A DNA stretch of 64,000 bases, from the NCBI GenBank assembly GCA_949296075.1, contig CASFNG010000008.1, positions 62,001 to 126,000 on the forward strand, in the 5' to 3' direction. Under the pieces are notes generated by a model that made no database searches, was not told where the DNA came from, and saw nothing but the letters and a program-made list of their open reading frames with translations. The position numbers and the translations under genes were made by a program. Shown piece by piece: positions 62,292-64,000 of the stretch. Source of the DNA: an uncultured Parabacteroides sp. Its GTDB lineage: Bacteria; Bacteroidota; Bacteroidia; Bacteroidales; Tannerellaceae. The number at the start of each line of letters is the position of its first letter. Within the stretch, counting starts at the first letter, position 1.

Positions 62292-64000
62292 ATGAGGTAT
62301 TATATATCCATATTGCTGTTTTTGCTCGGGACCGCTATTTCCTTATATGCGCAAGATCGCTCCGGGAGGGGAGGAAGAGGAGGTTTCTCATTGGCCAACC
62401 TGACATCCTCCCAAAAGGAGATACCGGACAGCTTACTACAAGCAGACAGCGCCACGCTGAAATCCAAGCGAATCGTCGGATACCGCCTCACCCCTCTTTT
62501 AGGAGAACGATATATCGCTCCGATGGACACCAATCGATTGAATTACGGGAACACGACCTTGGCAGAGGCGAATTCCTTGGCGGTAGGTTATCTCGCTAAT
62601 GTGGGATCACCCGCCCAGACCCGTATCTTTAACGAACGTAAGGAAGAGAGGGATTTCATCTTCGCTGACGCATACGATTACTACATCACCACCCCCACGA
62701 ACGCCTATTTTTACGACACGAAAGTGCCTTACACGCAAATCAGCTATACCACGGGAGGAGCCAGCCAAAATAAGATGGACAGGCTGAAAGGTGTCCTTAC
62801 CTTGAATTTCGGCAAAAAAATCAATATCGGAGGAGAAATCGACTACATCTACAGCCGAGGATATTACAACTCCAACGGGAACAAGCTATTAAGTTACCGG
62901 CTTTTCGGGAGTTACATCACGGATCGTTATGAGCTAAACGCCTACTTGAGCAATTACAACTTCGTCAATTACGAGAACGGAGGGCTCACGAATGACCTAT
63001 ATATCACTGACCCTGATAACTTAGCGGAAAGCCAACGTAATATTGACGCGAAATCATTTCCGGTACGTTACACCGACACATGGAACCGCGTACGCGGAAA
63101 GCAATATTTCTTGACACATCGATATAACTTAGGGTTCACCAAGGAACTGGAAGAGACAGACGAGGAAGGATACCCTAAAGAAGTGTTCGTGCCCGTGTCC
63201 AGCATCATCCACACGTTAGACTATGAGGATAACCGCAGACGGTTCACCTCAAAAAGCTCAGGCATCGACACTTGCTACACAAACCTATACGGGATGGATG
63301 CCTCCCTCAACGACCAAACCTCAACGTGGAGGCTAAGGAACACGTTCGCTCTCGCCTTACGAGAAGGATTCCAGGATTGGGTAAAATTCGGATTGACCGC
63401 CTTTATATCCTTCGAGAAGAGGAAGTTCAGGCTGCCGGCCCAGGTGCCAGGATTAGATTACGGCTCCTATACTCAAGAGGGATCGAACGCGGGGATAGTC
63501 TCGTTAGACTTCCCATCCTCCGAGGTATATGATGAGTTTACCACTTATATCGGGGGAGAGCTGTCCAAGCGGCAAGGAAGCCTTTTCACGTATAACGTAC
63601 GAGGCGAGTTAGGCATCGCGGGAAGCGACGCGGGAGAGCTCCGGGTGACAGGAGATATGCAAACAAAATTCAAGCTATTCAAGAAAGACGCTACCATCAA
63701 GGCGGAAGCCTATATCAAGAACATCACTCCCGCCTTCTATCAGCGGCATTTTCACGGGCGCTACTTCTGGTGGGACCAATCATTGAACAATATCCAACGG
63801 GTCTATGCCGGGGCCAAGATCGACCTGGAATCCACCCGGACCCAATTGTCCGGAGGCGTGGAAAGCATCCAGAATTACGTCTTTTTCAACAGCCAAGGCC
63901 TGCCGGAACAAAGCGATCATAACATCCAGGTTATATCCGCGCGGATCAAGCAGGACATCATGTACAGGGCCTTCGGATGGGAAAACGAGGTAGCCTACCA
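62292..64000 (+). CDS. Putative outer-membrane porin (Porin_10-like), runs off the window
   Basis: The first 569 codons of a larger gene. It begins with a signal peptide (MRYYISILLFLLGTAISLYA, cut after AQ). A Gly/Arg-rich spacer follows (GRGGRGGF), then a long series of alternating-polarity beta strands (GGEIDYIYSRGYYNSNG, ELNAYLSNYNFVNYENGG and many more). This architecture is that of Bacteroidetes putative porins, which are usually 600-700 residues, so the end should be close. There is no TonB box or plug domain, so it is not a TonB-dependent receptor. The substrate is unknown. Confidence 0.82.
   Translation, partial: MRYYISILLFLLGTAISLYAQDRSGRGGRGGFSLANLTSSQKEIPDSLLQADSATLKSKRIVGYRLTPLLGERYIAPMDTNRLNYGNTTLAEANSLAVGYLANVGSPAQTRIFNERKEERDFIFADAYDYYITTPTNAYFYDTKVPYTQISYTTGGASQNKMDRLKGVLTLNFGKKINIGGEIDYIYSRGYYNSNGNKLLSYRLFGSYITDRYELNAYLSNYNFVNYENGGLTNDLYITDPDNLAESQRNIDAKSFPVRYTDTWNRVRGKQYFLTHRYNLGFTKELEETDEEGYPKEVFVPVSSIIHTLDYEDNRRRFTSKSSGIDTCYTNLYGMDASLNDQTSTWRLRNTFALALREGFQDWVKFGLTAFISFEKRKFRLPAQVPGLDYGSYTQEGSNAGIVSLDFPSSEVYDEFTTYIGGELSKRQGSLFTYNVRGELGIAGSDAGELRVTGDMQTKFKLFKKDATIKAEAYIKNITPAFYQRHFHGRYFWWDQSLNNIQRVYAGAKIDLESTRTQLSGGVESIQNYVFFNSQGLPEQSDHNIQVISARIKQDIMYRAFGWENEVAY

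Overview
The window looks like a chromosomal segment of a gut Bacteroidales bacterium, most likely Parabacteroides. This rests on Bacteroidetes-type promoters (TAnnTTTG at -7, with TTG or TTTG about 19-21 bp upstream), the absence of strong Shine-Dalgarno sequences, SpII and Omp signal peptides ending in AQ or AC, a serS-free rplU-rpmA pair, and the VOR/KOR ferredoxin oxidoreductase and Porin_10-like genes typical of the order. I see no rRNA or tRNA gene, no insertion sequence and no phage gene.

Layout. 1-921: the start of a PurF-like gene, then rpmA and rplU. 922-7942: a complete type II-C CRISPR-Cas locus. It has an array read on the + strand, cas2, cas1 and cas9 on the - strand, and a divergent tracrRNA just upstream of cas9. 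8052-11472: the thrS-infC-rpmI-rplT translation operon. 11533-16561: a TPR protein, a biotin-dependent carboxylase pair, def and ruvX. 16632-23498: surface polysaccharide genes (a WcaJ-like initiating transferase, gmd, fcl, rfbA, an AraC regulator) with an OmpA-family protein among them. 23564-28120: an Lrp-type regulator divergent from metY, a CGGC protein and two GNAT-fold genes. 28150-33987: a hybrid histidine kinase with an HPt domain, a DUF418 membrane protein and a sigma-54 response regulator.

34040-49292 is the most unusual part: about 15 kb of co-directional genes headed by an IclR regulator. They encode a di-haem beta-propeller protein, a RidA/chorismatase-like protein, a cupin lipoprotein, a 1333-residue di-haem HzsA-like protein fused to a sulfatase-modifying-factor domain, a dedicated CcsB-CcsA cytochrome c maturation protein, a VOC protein, DhaK, DhaL, an LsrF-type aldolase/thiolase and a propeller lipoprotein. 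I read this as a candidate undescribed catabolic or redox pathway that couples periplasmic haem chemistry to cytoplasmic ketose phosphorylation and C-C cleavage.

49396-55172: a MATE exporter, a second sigma-54 regulator/kinase pair and an Nramp transporter. 55235-59124: glnS with a TPR gene and a DUF368 gene. 59269-62182: a 2-oxoacid:ferredoxin oxidoreductase operon that includes a short two-helix membrane protein. 62292-64000: the start of a large outer-membrane porin that runs off the window.

Noncoding structure of note: a promoter inside every CRISPR repeat, a graded series of decaying repeats at one end of the array, a duplicated operator-like block at the iclR start codon, and two sets of TTTCC/GGAAA palindromes spaced by about 22 bp.
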